The position numbers were made by a program, and so were the translations under genes. A stretch of DNA of 64,000 nt from Pirellulaceae bacterium. GTDB lineage: Bacteria; Planctomycetota; Planctomycetia; Pirellulales; Pirellulaceae. Shown here piece by piece: positions 44,716 to 53,170 of this stretch; within the stretch, counting starts at the first letter, position 1; the number at the start of each line of letters is the position of its first letter. The notes under the pieces were generated by a model, which was not told the DNA's origin, did not search any database, and was given only the letters and a program-made list of their open reading frames with translations. The stretch lies in contig BPJV01000001.1 in the NCBI GenBank assembly GCA_026004795.1, positions 372,001 through 436,000 on the forward strand. Reading direction: 5' to 3'.

Positions 44716-46026
44716 ATGATGCATCGATTTCCGCGCCCCAGATCTCCTCAGGACGTCCTGGTCTTGTGCCGCGAGCACGACGTGAGCATGGTCGAATTGC
44801 GGTTCCTCGATCTACGAGGAAACCACCACGGTGTTTGGTTGCCTGCGTCGCAGTTTTCCAAGCAGGTATTCGAAAACGGCGTGCGTCACGTGCCGTCCCT
44901 TCCGCTCGATTTTCAGTTAGGTGAGCTACCTGACCTACTCTTGGTTCCGCAACCGGAAACGGTCTGGATCGCGCCCCATTGGCATTCGATGACGGCGGTA
45001 CTGCTGTGCGAACGCCAAGACCCGGTGACGCGTGAAGAGGTCGCCGATGATGGACGAACCATTGCGCGTCGAGCCTGGCAATATATGGCTCAAGCAGGAA
45101 TTGCCGACGAACTGCTCATCGCCCCGGAGATCGAAGTGGAGTTGTCACCCACGGCGGCTGCGTTCCTGCAATCGGATGGTCAGTCCGCGGCGCTGTCTCT
45201 TTCCCCCACGAGCGGACGAGGAGAGCAGCGAGTAGCGCCGCGGCCGTCGACCTGGTCGGATGAACTGCTGCAGTTTCTCCAGTTCTGCGACCAAAGCGGT
45301 TTGGACATTCAAGCCTGCAGTTGGGACGGTCGCCTTGCCACCCGATTTCGTATCCAGTTGCGCCCCGCTCCGCTGCTCACCGCAGCCGACCACATGGTCG
45401 TGTTCGAAAGTCTGCTCGGCGCGCCATGGAGCAGCGGGATTGCTCCGGACAAGACGGAGGCCGCCGCTAGGGGGATTCGCCTGGCCCATCTGCGCATCCA
45501 ACTGGCGATCATCAAACAGGATCGGTCATTGCTGGCCGGCGCCGGGTACGCGGGACTCAGCGAAACAGGGTTGCACGCTGTCGGCGGCTTGATGCGCCAC
45601 CTGCCGGCCATTCAAGCATTGACCTTTCCCGTCGCCGATGCCCACGTCGCATCACCATCCCCCGTATTCGGCGTGGGACAGTGTCGCATGGATGCCGTCT
45701 GTCGCATTCCGGCGGGAAGCCCCGATCCGCGTGAGCGGATGATCGAGTTTCAGTTGCCGCAGGGGCGTTTCAATTGCTACGTCGCTTTCGCGGCCGTAGC
45801 CATGGCGCTGGTCGATGGCATTCAGAACAAAGTCAGCCCCCCGCCTCCGTTGGATGGCCAGTCGCAAGAGGGAGCGAACGCCCCGTCTCGGCCCGCGTTC
45901 CTTGAACCGAATGAAGCGCAGGCCGCGCTTGATCGCGACTATCGGTTCTTAACACGTGGCGACGTCTTCTCCGATCGCTTGCTCCAATCGTGGATCGCAA
46001 GCGCCGCCGCTACTACAACCGACTAA
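44716..46026 (+). CDS. Glutamine synthetase-like protein with altered active site
   Basis: 436 aa. The N-terminal beta-grasp (VSMVELRFLDLRGNHHGVWL) and the C-terminal end (AQAALDRDYRFLTRGDVFSD, LQSWI) match GlnA. The acidic APEIEVEL aligns with the EPEFF metal motif, and CRMDAVCRIPAG and ERMIEFQLPQGRFNCYVAFA align with NRSAxxRIP and RRIExRxPDxxANPYL. However, the second strand of Glu ligands, the NGSGMHxH motif and the E-x-R of the active site (here IEFQ) are replaced. Glutamine synthesis is therefore doubtful; it may be a pseudoenzyme or act on another amine or acid. The ATG at 44716 is followed by a second ATG at the next codon. Confidence 0.75.
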   Translation: MMHRFPRPRSPQDVLVLCREHDVSMVELRFLDLRGNHHGVWLPASQFSKQVFENGVRHVPSLPLDFQLGELPDLLLVPQPETVWIAPHWHSMTAVLLCERQDPVTREEVADDGRTIARRAWQYMAQAGIADELLIAPEIEVELSPTAAAFLQSDGQSAALSLSPTSGRGEQRVAPRPSTWSDELLQFLQFCDQSGLDIQACSWDGRLATRFRIQLRPAPLLTAADHMVVFESLLGAPWSSGIAPDKTEAAARGIRLAHLRIQLAIIKQDRSLLAGAGYAGLSETGLHAVGGLMRHLPAIQALTFPVADAHVASPSPVFGVGQCRMDAVCRIPAGSPDPRERMIEFQLPQGRFNCYVAFAAVAMALVDGIQNKVSPPPPLDGQSQEGANAPSRPAFLEPNEAQAALDRDYRFLTRGDVFSDRLLQSWIASAAATTTD

Positions 46027-46078
46027 CGCACCAAGCAAGCAGCGCTTGGGCGCTCAAGCGGAACACACGGCCCATTGA

Positions 46079-46297
46079 TCAGATGACGCCGCCGTGCACG
46101 CGAAATGGTGTCATATGATCCGGTTGATCCACCATCCAGAATCGCTCCCACTCTTGCAACAGCAGACGGAGGTTTTCTGAGGTGTACACCAGTTGCTCGG
46201 CTCGGCGCGTCGGATCCGCCGAGTAGATGGGCAGCGCGCATCCGGTGGCGGCCGATATCGACCCCAATAACAGGGCAACACAAATCAAACGACGCAT
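46079..46297 (-). CDS. Small planctomycete lipoprotein
   Basis: 72 aa: a signal with lipobox-like SAATGC (Cys20) then a 50-residue helical domain ending FWMVDQPDHMTPFRVHGGVI. The W-x-x-DQP-x-HMTP-x-RVHGG ending is one I associate with small conserved planctomycete proteins. It is probably anchored in the cell envelope; its function is unknown. It lies between the GS-like and HU genes. Confidence 0.7.
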   Translation of the reverse strand: MRRLICVALLLGSISAATGCALPIYSADPTRRAEQLVYTSENLRLLLQEWERFWMVDQPDHMTPFRVHGGVI

Positions 46298-46445
46298 CGA
46301 ATCACTCCTCCGTGAACAATTCCTGCCAAAGCCTTAAACCGTTGCGTGCTAGCCAATCCTCCGCTGGCCTCAAACCGATTCGACCGGACCGTCGTGGTCG
46401 GTTCGACTCACACGTTCAGCCCCGCGACTACCATCGCCGACGGAG

Positions 46446-46775
46446 CTAGTCATCGGATTCGCCTTGTGGTGCAAACGAGGCCACGCCTTGCTCGCCTTCC
46501 AAATCGCGAACCCGTGCCTCCATCTCCTTACCGGGCTTGAATGCTACTACCAATCGTTCCGGCACATCAACTTGCATTCCCGTTTGAGGGTTACGTGCTT
46601 TGCGAGGTCGCCGGTACTTAATCTCGAAAACGCCGAAATTCCTCAGCTCCACCCGTCCGTCGGATATGAGGGTCTCGATGATGTTCTCGAGCGTTAATTG
46701 CACTACGCGCTTGACCTCCTGTTGGGTCAACCCCGTCTGATCTGAAATCGTTCGAACGATCTCTTTCTTGGCCAC
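46446..46775 (-). CDS. HU-family nucleoid DNA-binding protein
   Basis: 109 aa. [20 protein letters not shown], then [20 protein letters not shown] and [20 protein letters not shown] are the standard HU/IHF fold with beta-arm and conserved RNPxTG. It binds and bends DNA. The GTG at 46775 follows AGGAGTTCTGCCC and is the best start; the frame extends to 46826. An acidic C-terminal tail ([17 protein letters not shown]) is present. Confidence 0.93.
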   Translation of the reverse strand: MAKKEIVRTISDQTGLTQQEVKRVVQLTLENIIETLISDGRVELRNFGVFEIKYRRPRKARNPQTGMQVDVPERLVVAFKPGKEMEARVRDLEGEQGVASFAPQGESDD

Positions 46776-47079
46776 GGGCAGAACTCCTGGGCGAAATGTA
46801 AACTGGCGTAAGTCTTTTACAGCCAATAGGTTAATCGCTGGAGTCTAGTCCTCGCAACCTGGGGCGTCAAGATTATTGGCAACACGGCTACGTGACGATA
46901 TACCGCCGCTTTGCCTGCTGACCAATCTATCTTCGACGCACCCCAGACATCGTCTATCCACCCAGTCAAACTTGACAAAATCCGCGCAATCGGCCGCAAC
47001 CGCATATCTGCTGCAGGAGACATCATGCGGATAACCGGAATGCTAGCACGGAGCATTTCCATCGGCAGGCAAGGCTATC

Positions 47080-47613
47080 CTAGGGCTCATCAATCGGAGC
47101 AGAGTGTCTCTGAGGTGCTCGGGCGCCACCTGGCTGTCCGAAGCTGCTTCCCTGCAGACAACGGCGCAAAAACATCAACTGCCCCAGATGGTAGGCGTTG
47201 TGATCGGCCACCAACAGTGCCTCACGAAGGATGGTTTGTCCGTCGCCATGCGAGATGGGGGCGAGTAGATCGACGGCCGGATCAGCCACCAATTGCTTCA
47301 TCGCTCGCAGATCACGGCGGAACTGCTCGACGCTCTGATTCCACGCGGCCGTCGAGGAGGGCTCGTCGTCCGGTGGCCAATAACCGTCGGGGAATGCGGG
47401 TGAAACGTGCTGGGGATTGCGTGAGAATTCCAGGATATCCCATTGGCAGATCCGCATGTGCTCCAGCAATCGCCACGCCGTATGCGGACTTCCCGGTACC
47501 TTTTTTCCCTGCCATTCGGGCGGCCATCCGTGGATGGCTCCCTCGAAATCGACATGCGCGCCACCGCCGTTGAGCAAATACAGCACATGGTCGCGAACCG
47601 CTTGGTCGTTCAT
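47080..47613 (-). CDS. DinB/YfiT-like metal-dependent helical bundle protein
   Basis: 177 aa, cytosolic. Three metal His positions of the DinB family are visible: [12 protein letters not shown] (first), [11 protein letters not shown] (second) and [13 protein letters not shown] (third, the strongest motif). Family members are thiol transferases or damage-induced proteins; the specific role is unknown. Precise ATG at 47613. Confidence 0.85.
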   Translation of the reverse strand: MNDQAVRDHVLYLLNGGGAHVDFEGAIHGWPPEWQGKKVPGSPHTAWRLLEHMRICQWDILEFSRNPQHVSPAFPDGYWPPDDEPSSTAAWNQSVEQFRRDLRAMKQLVADPAVDLLAPISHGDGQTILREALLVADHNAYHLGQLMFLRRCLQGSSFGQPGGARAPQRHSAPIDEP

Positions 47614-47667
47614 GGGGAAACGGGTTTCTGTCTATGGGGAATACCTGAAAAGCGGACCGAATGTGGA

Positions 47668-48630
47668 TCAGAATTCGAAATAATTGCGGAAACGGTCGGC
47701 CAATAGCGTTATCTCTTGCAGGATTTCCGGCGCCACGTGCAGACGCATGGCGGCCGCCGTTTCGCGAATTTGCTCCGGTCGCTTCGCACCACACAAGGCC
47801 ACCGACACGCCGGGATGCGCGATGGTCCACGCGACCACTAGCTGAGCGACGGTGCAGCCAAGATCGGCAGCTATCTCCCGCAGTCGATCTAGCAAGTCTT
47901 GCGCTCGCTGCCAGGCTTCTCCCTGAAAGATCGGGTAGGTCAATCGCTTATCCCGCGGGTCGAAACGATGATCCCGCGGCAGTTTCCCGGCTAGCAGCCC
48001 TTTCATCAACACCCAGTAACCTACGACGCTGATGCGTTTCTCTTGGCAAACCGGCTGCAGTTCGTGCAGGCACCGCTGCTGCAGCATATTGAACGGAGGT
48101 TGCACCACGATCGTCTGGGGGCAATGTCGGACGAATTGCCGCAATTGTTCGGCGTCGACATTGGAGACTCCACCGTATCGCGCCATCCCGCGACGCACGA
48201 TCTCAGCGATAGCCCCCGCCGATTCGGCCAAGGGAACGTGGGGATCGGGCTGATGCAAATACATGATATCTACAGCCGAAACGCCGAGTCGACGCAGCAC
48301 TTGTTGGGCGTGTCGCAGCAAAGTTGGTGGACGCCCATCGATGTGGCGCACGCGACGAGCATCGAAGTACTGTCCCACCTTGCTGGCGATCACTACTCCC
48401 TCGCGTTTCGGTATTCCCGCACGCACCAACAACCGGTCGGCTTCTCCGTCGTACCCGTAGGCGTACGCCGTATCGAAGAAATTGATGCCGCATTCCAGGG
48501 CAGCATGCAACGTGGCCACGCTGGCTTCTTCGGTTACTCCCAGGCTGGACACCCCCGCGATCGGCCAGCAGCCGAAGCCGATGGGGGTAACGCGCAGCGG
48601 TGTACTACCGAGCTGTCTGAGGCCGTCCAT
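47668..48630 (-). CDS. Aldo/keto reductase
   Basis: About 320 aa NAD(P)H oxidoreductase with the AKR TIM barrel. The catalytic tetrad is visible in order: Asp/Tyr in INFFDTAYAYG, Lys in VVIASKVGQ, His in DIMYLHQPD. The nucleotide-binding segment GVSVALCGAKRPEQI is near the C-terminus. Start at ATG 48630 (GTG 48633 also possible); it begins directly after the stop of the upstream RNase gene, so the two are likely cotranscribed. The substrate cannot be inferred. Confidence 0.9.
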   Translation of the reverse strand: MDGLRQLGSTPLRVTPIGFGCWPIAGVSSLGVTEEASVATLHAALECGINFFDTAYAYGYDGEADRLLVRAGIPKREGVVIASKVGQYFDARRVRHIDGRPPTLLRHAQQVLRRLGVSAVDIMYLHQPDPHVPLAESAGAIAEIVRRGMARYGGVSNVDAEQLRQFVRHCPQTIVVQPPFNMLQQRCLHELQPVCQEKRISVVGYWVLMKGLLAGKLPRDHRFDPRDKRLTYPIFQGEAWQRAQDLLDRLREIAADLGCTVAQLVVAWTIAHPGVSVALCGAKRPEQIRETAAAMRLHVAPEILQEITLLADRFRNYFEF

Positions 48631-48633
48631 CAC

Positions 48634-49962
48634 TTAAACCACGTTGAATCCGCGCTGTGTCAACTCCTGCTGCAAGGCCATCTTGGCAGGGGGTTCGCCA
48701 TGCACGAGCCGAATGGCGGCCGGAGGCGTCTGAAACCCTTCGACGAAACGGAGCAAATCGGATTGATCGGCATGAGCCGAATAGCCGCTGAGGACGTGCC
48801 GCGCAGCGCGAATCGTGTAGCGTTTTCCATCCAATCTCACCCAATCGGACTCTTGGATGTACCGCCCCGGTGTCCCCTGAGCCTGGTAGCCTACGAACAC
48901 GATATCGGTGGTTGGCTCTTCAAGGAACGCTTTCAAATAGTTGACCACGCGCCCCCCGGCACACATGCCGCTGGCGGCAATCACTACCGCTGGCAACTTC
49001 GACTCGCGCAAGTACTCGATCGTGTCGATGTGTTCGGCGTGATTTTCGACTTGCACCAAGTTTTCGAATACCAGCGGCTGATCGTCGTACCGCAACACCT
49101 CGTGCGCCTCGCCATCCCAGTACTGCTGCAAGTCATTGTAAATCGCAGTAAACCGCTGCGCCAATGGCGAATCGATGATAATATCGATCGAGCGCAGCAT
49201 CGAGCATCCCAACTTGCGGCCGATGCCATCGAAGATCATGTTCATTTCGTACAGCAGCTCCTGCGTCCTCCCCAAGGCGAACGCCGGGATAATGGTTACC
49301 CCTTTGTTTTCCAACGTTTTACACAGGATTTCCTCCAGCGCTTGAACCCGTCGCTCGCGCCCCTCGTGCAGGCGATCACCGTAGGTCGATTCGAGCACCA
49401 GAAAATCCGCTCTTTCGGGACTGACCGGGTCTTTCAGCAGAGGTTGCATGCGACTGCCCAGGTCACCGCTGAAGACGAAACGTTCGTCATCGCGTTCGAT
49501 TTCGACAATGGCCGATCCGAGGATGTGACCGGCCGGCGTCAGACGCAACCGCACGCCGCCATCCAACTGGTGCCATTTGTAGTAGGCTAGCGGTCGCACA
49601 TGCTTGCGCAAATCGTGAAGAAACCGTTCAATCAGCCGCTTGTTGCGCGTGATGCCTACTCGCATGGCGTCTTCAAGCATCAAGGGCAGCAGCTTTGCCG
49701 ACGGCGGACTGCAGTAGATGGGGCCATTGAAGCCGGCGGCAATGAGATAAGGAATCCTGCCTACATGATCCAAGTGCACGTGCGTAACGACCAACCCTTG
49801 AATGCCATCGAGGGCAAAGTCGATTCGCTCTTCGTCACGCTCACTAGCCTCAGCCCCCTGGAACATGCCGCAATCGATCAACAGGGAACGGTGATCGTCT
49901 ACGAACAGTTGATGGCAGGAGCCCGTAACGCCCTCGATAGCCCCGTGGTGGACGACATGCAT
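48634..49962 (-). CDS. MBL-fold/beta-CASP RNA-processing exonuclease
   Basis: About 442 aa metallo-beta-lactamase ribonuclease of the YSH1/CPSF-73-like bacterial family. The metal site HxHxDH is in VVTHVHLDHVGRIPY, later ligands in PAGHILGSAI and FSGDLGSR. The beta-CASP insertion has FALGRTQELL and IAASGMCAGGR, and the last ligand region is GYSAHADQ. It likely trims or cleaves RNA. The ATG at 49962 with AAGGA upstream begins at the fold (MHVVHHGAIEGVTGSCH); the extension to 50097 is not used. Coupled to the aldo/keto reductase downstream. Confidence 0.92.
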   Translation of the reverse strand: MHVVHHGAIEGVTGSCHQLFVDDHRSLLIDCGMFQGAEASERDEERIDFALDGIQGLVVTHVHLDHVGRIPYLIAAGFNGPIYCSPPSAKLLPLMLEDAMRVGITRNKRLIERFLHDLRKHVRPLAYYKWHQLDGGVRLRLTPAGHILGSAIVEIERDDERFVFSGDLGSRMQPLLKDPVSPERADFLVLESTYGDRLHEGRERRVQALEEILCKTLENKGVTIIPAFALGRTQELLYEMNMIFDGIGRKLGCSMLRSIDIIIDSPLAQRFTAIYNDLQQYWDGEAHEVLRYDDQPLVFENLVQVENHAEHIDTIEYLRESKLPAVVIAASGMCAGGRVVNYLKAFLEEPTTDIVFVGYQAQGTPGRYIQESDWVRLDGKRYTIRAARHVLSGYSAHADQSDLLRFVEGFQTPPAAIRLVHGEPPAKMALQQELTQRGFNVV

Positions 49963-50056
49963 GAACAAATCCTTGGTAAAACTCCTTGCGAGTTCCCGTA
50001 CCACGCCGCGCCGACGATGCGTCGACGACTGCGCGGCGCCAGGGCGGTGATCAGGG

Positions 50057-50416
50057 TCAACGCATCGACTCCAAGCGGCGCGATTCTGCCATGGCATCCT
50101 CGGCTAGCTGGATGTACTTGGGGTCTTGCGTGCCGGCGAAGACGCGCTGATAGGTGACGCTGAGTGCAGTGAAGTTGAAGGGTTCGTCTGGCTCCAGTTC
50201 GCATGCCTTTCGACCGTGTTCCACGGCCAACTCATATTGACCGGTCAGCGTGTAGATGCGGCCGAGTGTCAAGTGGGACAGGACATGGTTGGGATCCTCC
50301 TGCAGGATTTCTTTAAGCAGGGCCACCGCCTCGTCGTATTTCTTCTCGTCTTTCAGTTTTTCTGCCGCGTTGTACTTGGCAACGATTTCCGGCTGAGGTC
50401 CCTGGTTCTCGCTCAT
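50057..50416 (-). CDS. TPR repeat protein
   Basis: 119 aa, cytosolic. Two to three tetratricopeptide units: AAEKLKDEKKYDEAVALLKE, ILQEDPNHVLSHLTLGRIYT, then GQYELAVEHGRKACELEPDE. Likely a protein-interaction module; partner unknown. The ATG at 50416 precedes the natural first helix. It lies 94 bp upstream of the RNase gene, in the same direction. Confidence 0.85.
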   Translation of the reverse strand: MSENQGPQPEIVAKYNAAEKLKDEKKYDEAVALLKEILQEDPNHVLSHLTLGRIYTLTGQYELAVEHGRKACELEPDEPFNFTALSVTYQRVFAGTQDPKYIQLAEDAMAESRRLESMR

Positions 50417-51134
50417 GCTGCGATAGCTCCTCATTCGACTAACGTGACTCGGTTTACCGTGATGCGCAATTGGGGGCTGTCCCCCGTTTTCCGCAGATGC
50501 GGATTAGCATACCAGATCAATCCGATACCGCGACCGGAGGCAGACGCGGCCCGCGGCGCCTTCGCCGGTGAAGCGGGACTGGCGTCTATGGCTACGCTAC
50601 TTGGGGCAGCGCCCAACCGCCCGTAGGGGCCTGGCCAAGAGGAGACGCGGCACTTCTATGGCCCTGGCGGGGGAATCGCAGCCGTCGCCGGCAGGGGGGC
50701 GGCGTGGCTCCTGCCGGTGATGATTCTACCACCCCGGTGGCCGCAAAAGGCGTCCTTCCCGCCATGCGGCGACGCCACGGGTACTCGGCGGCGGTGATAA
50801 TCAGGAACATAATGGTTTCACCGAGCCGGGAGGAGGACCGGGCAAAGGACGGCTGAACTCCATCCGCATGATGGGGGCCTATGCGGGGCGAGACGAATAA
50901 ATGGTGCCTTGGCCTAATGCGGCTCGCCCATTGACGCTGGGATTTCATGAGGCTGGGGCGACGTTCTCCCCCATGGCGGCAGCTTGCAGACCCGACGGCA
51001 TTTCGTCTCCCTCCAGTCCTACGGGCAGCGGCGCCGTGTGATCCGCCTTGCCGGTGCCCCGCGGTCCAGGCCATCGCGGTGATTGATTCGTGGAAGGTAC
51101 TTGAATCTTACTTTTGGGCGTAAGGGATCAACCA
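50417..51134. other. Intergenic region between the TPR and LarA-like genes
   Basis: About 720 bp of divergent intergenic sequence. The open frame on the minus strand around 50592-51074 is Arg/Pro/Gly-rich with no motif and is not called. No terminator or RNA is recognised. Confidence 0.4.
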
Positions 51135-52409
51135 ATGGCGATCTATTTTCAGCGAGGGAGCGCGAACGCCGACCTGGGGGCGCACGATTTCCAGGATGCA
51201 CTAGCCGCAGCGTTCGACGCGGCCGGCAATCCGCGGCGCGTTTTGGCTTTGCCTCCCGATCATACCCGCGCCGACAGCCGCGCTGGCGAGATCACGCAAT
51301 TGGCCTACCAGATGTTGGGGGATCGTCTGACCGATGTCATGCCGGCGTTGGGGACGCACGCGCCCATGACGGCCGATGAGTTGACCTACATGTTCGGTTC
51401 GCTACCTCAGGAATTGATCCGCGTCCACGACTGGCAAAATGACGTGGTGACGTTGGGCGAGGTGGACGCCGACTTCGTGGCGGAGGTAACCGAGGGGATC
51501 TACCAGCGGCCGTGGGCGGCTCAAGTCAATCGGTTGCTAGTCGAAGGAGGCCATGATCTCATTCTCTCGATCGGCCAAGTGGTGCCGCACGAAGTTATTG
51601 GGATGGCCAACTACAACAAGAACGTGTTCGTCGGCACCGGTGGCAATCGGGGGATCAATGAAAGCCACTACCTCAGCGCCCTGTACGGAATGGAGCGTAT
51701 CATGGGCCAGTGCGACACCCCCCTTCGACGCATTCTCAATGAGGCGCAGGACCGCTTTTGCAAGTCGATGCCGCTGATGTACGTGCTCACCGTGGTGGAG
51801 TCCACACCCGAAGGGCGTCGTATCGTACGCGGCCTGTTCGTCGGGGATACCCATGACGTGTTTTTCGCCGCCGGAGCGTTGTCGCAAGAAGTCAATTGTT
51901 TCGACATCGAACCGACACCGCAGACGGTGGTGGTCACCATGAACCCCAAGAAGTACAAACGGATGTGGGTGGCCAATAAAGCCATCTACCGTACCCGGAT
52001 GTTGATTGGCGACGGGGGGCGACTGGTGGTGATCGCCCCCGGCGTAGCCCATTTCGGGGAAAGCGACACCGTCGACCGATTGATTCGCAAGTACGGATAT
52101 CGCCCCACCCCTCAAGTGTTGCAGTTTGTGGCCGAAAATGAAGACCTACAACAAAACCTGGGGACGGCAGCCCATTTGATCCATGGGACCTCCGAGGGGC
52201 GATTCGAGATCGTTTACGCGCCCGGCGGACTTTCGCGGCCAGAGATCGAATCGGTTGGTTACTCCTTCGGGGATTGGCGCGAACTGATGGACCTCTACCA
52301 GGTGGAAGGATTGCGTGACGGATGGCACGAGGATCGAGAAGGCAATCCCTTCTTTTTTGTCAGCGACCCGGGATTGGGACTGTGGCGTCGGCAGCACCAT
52401 TCAGTCTAG
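51135..52409 (+). CDS. LarA-family (DUF2088) nickel-pincer racemase/epimerase-like protein
   Basis: About 424 aa. LALPPDHTRADSRAGEITQL, GTHAPMTADELTYMFG and VVPHEVIGMANYNKNVFVGT are the DhTRp, GTHxxMTxxEL and PHxFxGYxGGxK-like blocks of LarA, including His and Lys positions that bind the nickel-pincer nucleotide. LarA interconverts D- and L-lactate; many homologues act on other 2-hydroxyacids or sugars. No larB/C/E genes for cofactor synthesis are here. The start is the ATG at 51135; the open frame extends slightly upstream. Confidence 0.85.
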   Translation: MAIYFQRGSANADLGAHDFQDALAAAFDAAGNPRRVLALPPDHTRADSRAGEITQLAYQMLGDRLTDVMPALGTHAPMTADELTYMFGSLPQELIRVHDWQNDVVTLGEVDADFVAEVTEGIYQRPWAAQVNRLLVEGGHDLILSIGQVVPHEVIGMANYNKNVFVGTGGNRGINESHYLSALYGMERIMGQCDTPLRRILNEAQDRFCKSMPLMYVLTVVESTPEGRRIVRGLFVGDTHDVFFAAGALSQEVNCFDIEPTPQTVVVTMNPKKYKRMWVANKAIYRTRMLIGDGGRLVVIAPGVAHFGESDTVDRLIRKYGYRPTPQVLQFVAENEDLQQNLGTAAHLIHGTSEGRFEIVYAPGGLSRPEIESVGYSFGDWRELMDLYQVEGLRDGWHEDREGNPFFFVSDPGLGLWRRQHHSV

Positions 52410-52452
52410 CGCCTGGGGCCCAACAGTGTTCCGCACGGGAGAATAGAGTACG

Positions 52453-53079
52453 GTGGTGCACCGCCCTACAAAACCGAAACCATTGATCGTTGGTAAGCTT
52501 GAGTCGGATCGCAGGTGGGAGCAAGGCGCCTGGTTATTCCTTGTTTCCTTGACCGTCTTTTTCCTGGCGTGCATGATCTTGTATGCGGTCTACGTTGGCA
52601 TGCGTCTGGGCCAACCGAACGCAGCAATCCAACCGTTCTACCTCCCGCCACTTTTCATCGTGACCACGGTCAACCTGATCGCCATCAGCACGGTTCTGCA
52701 CTTGGCCGTGCAAGCGGTGCGCTGTGAACGGCGAGGAGATCTGCTGCGGTACATCGTCATCGCGTATGTGCTGGGGTTCTGCTTTTTCTTGATCCAAGGC
52801 ATCGGGCTGTCGCAAATGATGTGGAGGATGCAGCAGCCGGGTAGGGCCATGGCCAATTTGTACGGCATGACCTTTTTCCTAGTGGTGGTCCATGCCGCAC
52901 ACGTCGTCGGTGGCATGGCGGGGCTGACCTTCGTTTTGTTCGGTATCCAGCGGGGACGCTATGATCATGAACGCAATTTTCCGATTCGCTTCTGCGCACT
53001 CTATTGGCATTTCCTCGATATCGTATGGCTGCTCATGTTGTCCGGATTTATCTACGCCGCCATCGTCTCCAAATCGTGA
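52453..53079 (+). CDS. Cytochrome c oxidase subunit III-like protein
   Basis: 208 aa with five membrane helices (GAWLFLVSLTVFFLACMILY; IVTTVNLIAISTVLHLAV; YVLGFCFFLIQGIGLSQMMW; TFFLVVVHAAHVVGGMAGLT; LDIVWLLMLSGFIYAAIV). HAAHVVGG and ALYWHFLDIVWL are the conserved subunit III signatures. It is a structural subunit of haem-copper oxidases. GTG start. No subunit I or II gene is adjacent; subunit III here is alone, near the cytochrome-like gene at 53171. Confidence 0.85.
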   Translation: MVHRPTKPKPLIVGKLESDRRWEQGAWLFLVSLTVFFLACMILYAVYVGMRLGQPNAAIQPFYLPPLFIVTTVNLIAISTVLHLAVQAVRCERRGDLLRYIVIAYVLGFCFFLIQGIGLSQMMWRMQQPGRAMANLYGMTFFLVVVHAAHVVGGMAGLTFVLFGIQRGRYDHERNFPIRFCALYWHFLDIVWLLMLSGFIYAAIVSKS

Positions 53080-53170
53080 CCGCGTTCCGAGTTGCGGTTT
53101 GCTACAATAGAAGAATTGATGTCCCACCTCGCATCTCCTCTATCCTCGATCGCCTTCCTCCGAGATTGCC

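Noticed and set aside
48043-49590. 515-codon ORF antisense to the RNase and aldo/keto reductase genes
   Set aside because: Opposite to two genes with full catalytic motifs; the composition is that of a shadow frame.
50592-51074. Minus-strand ORF in the TPR-LarA gap
   Set aside because: Gly/Arg/Pro-rich, no ribosome site, no motif.
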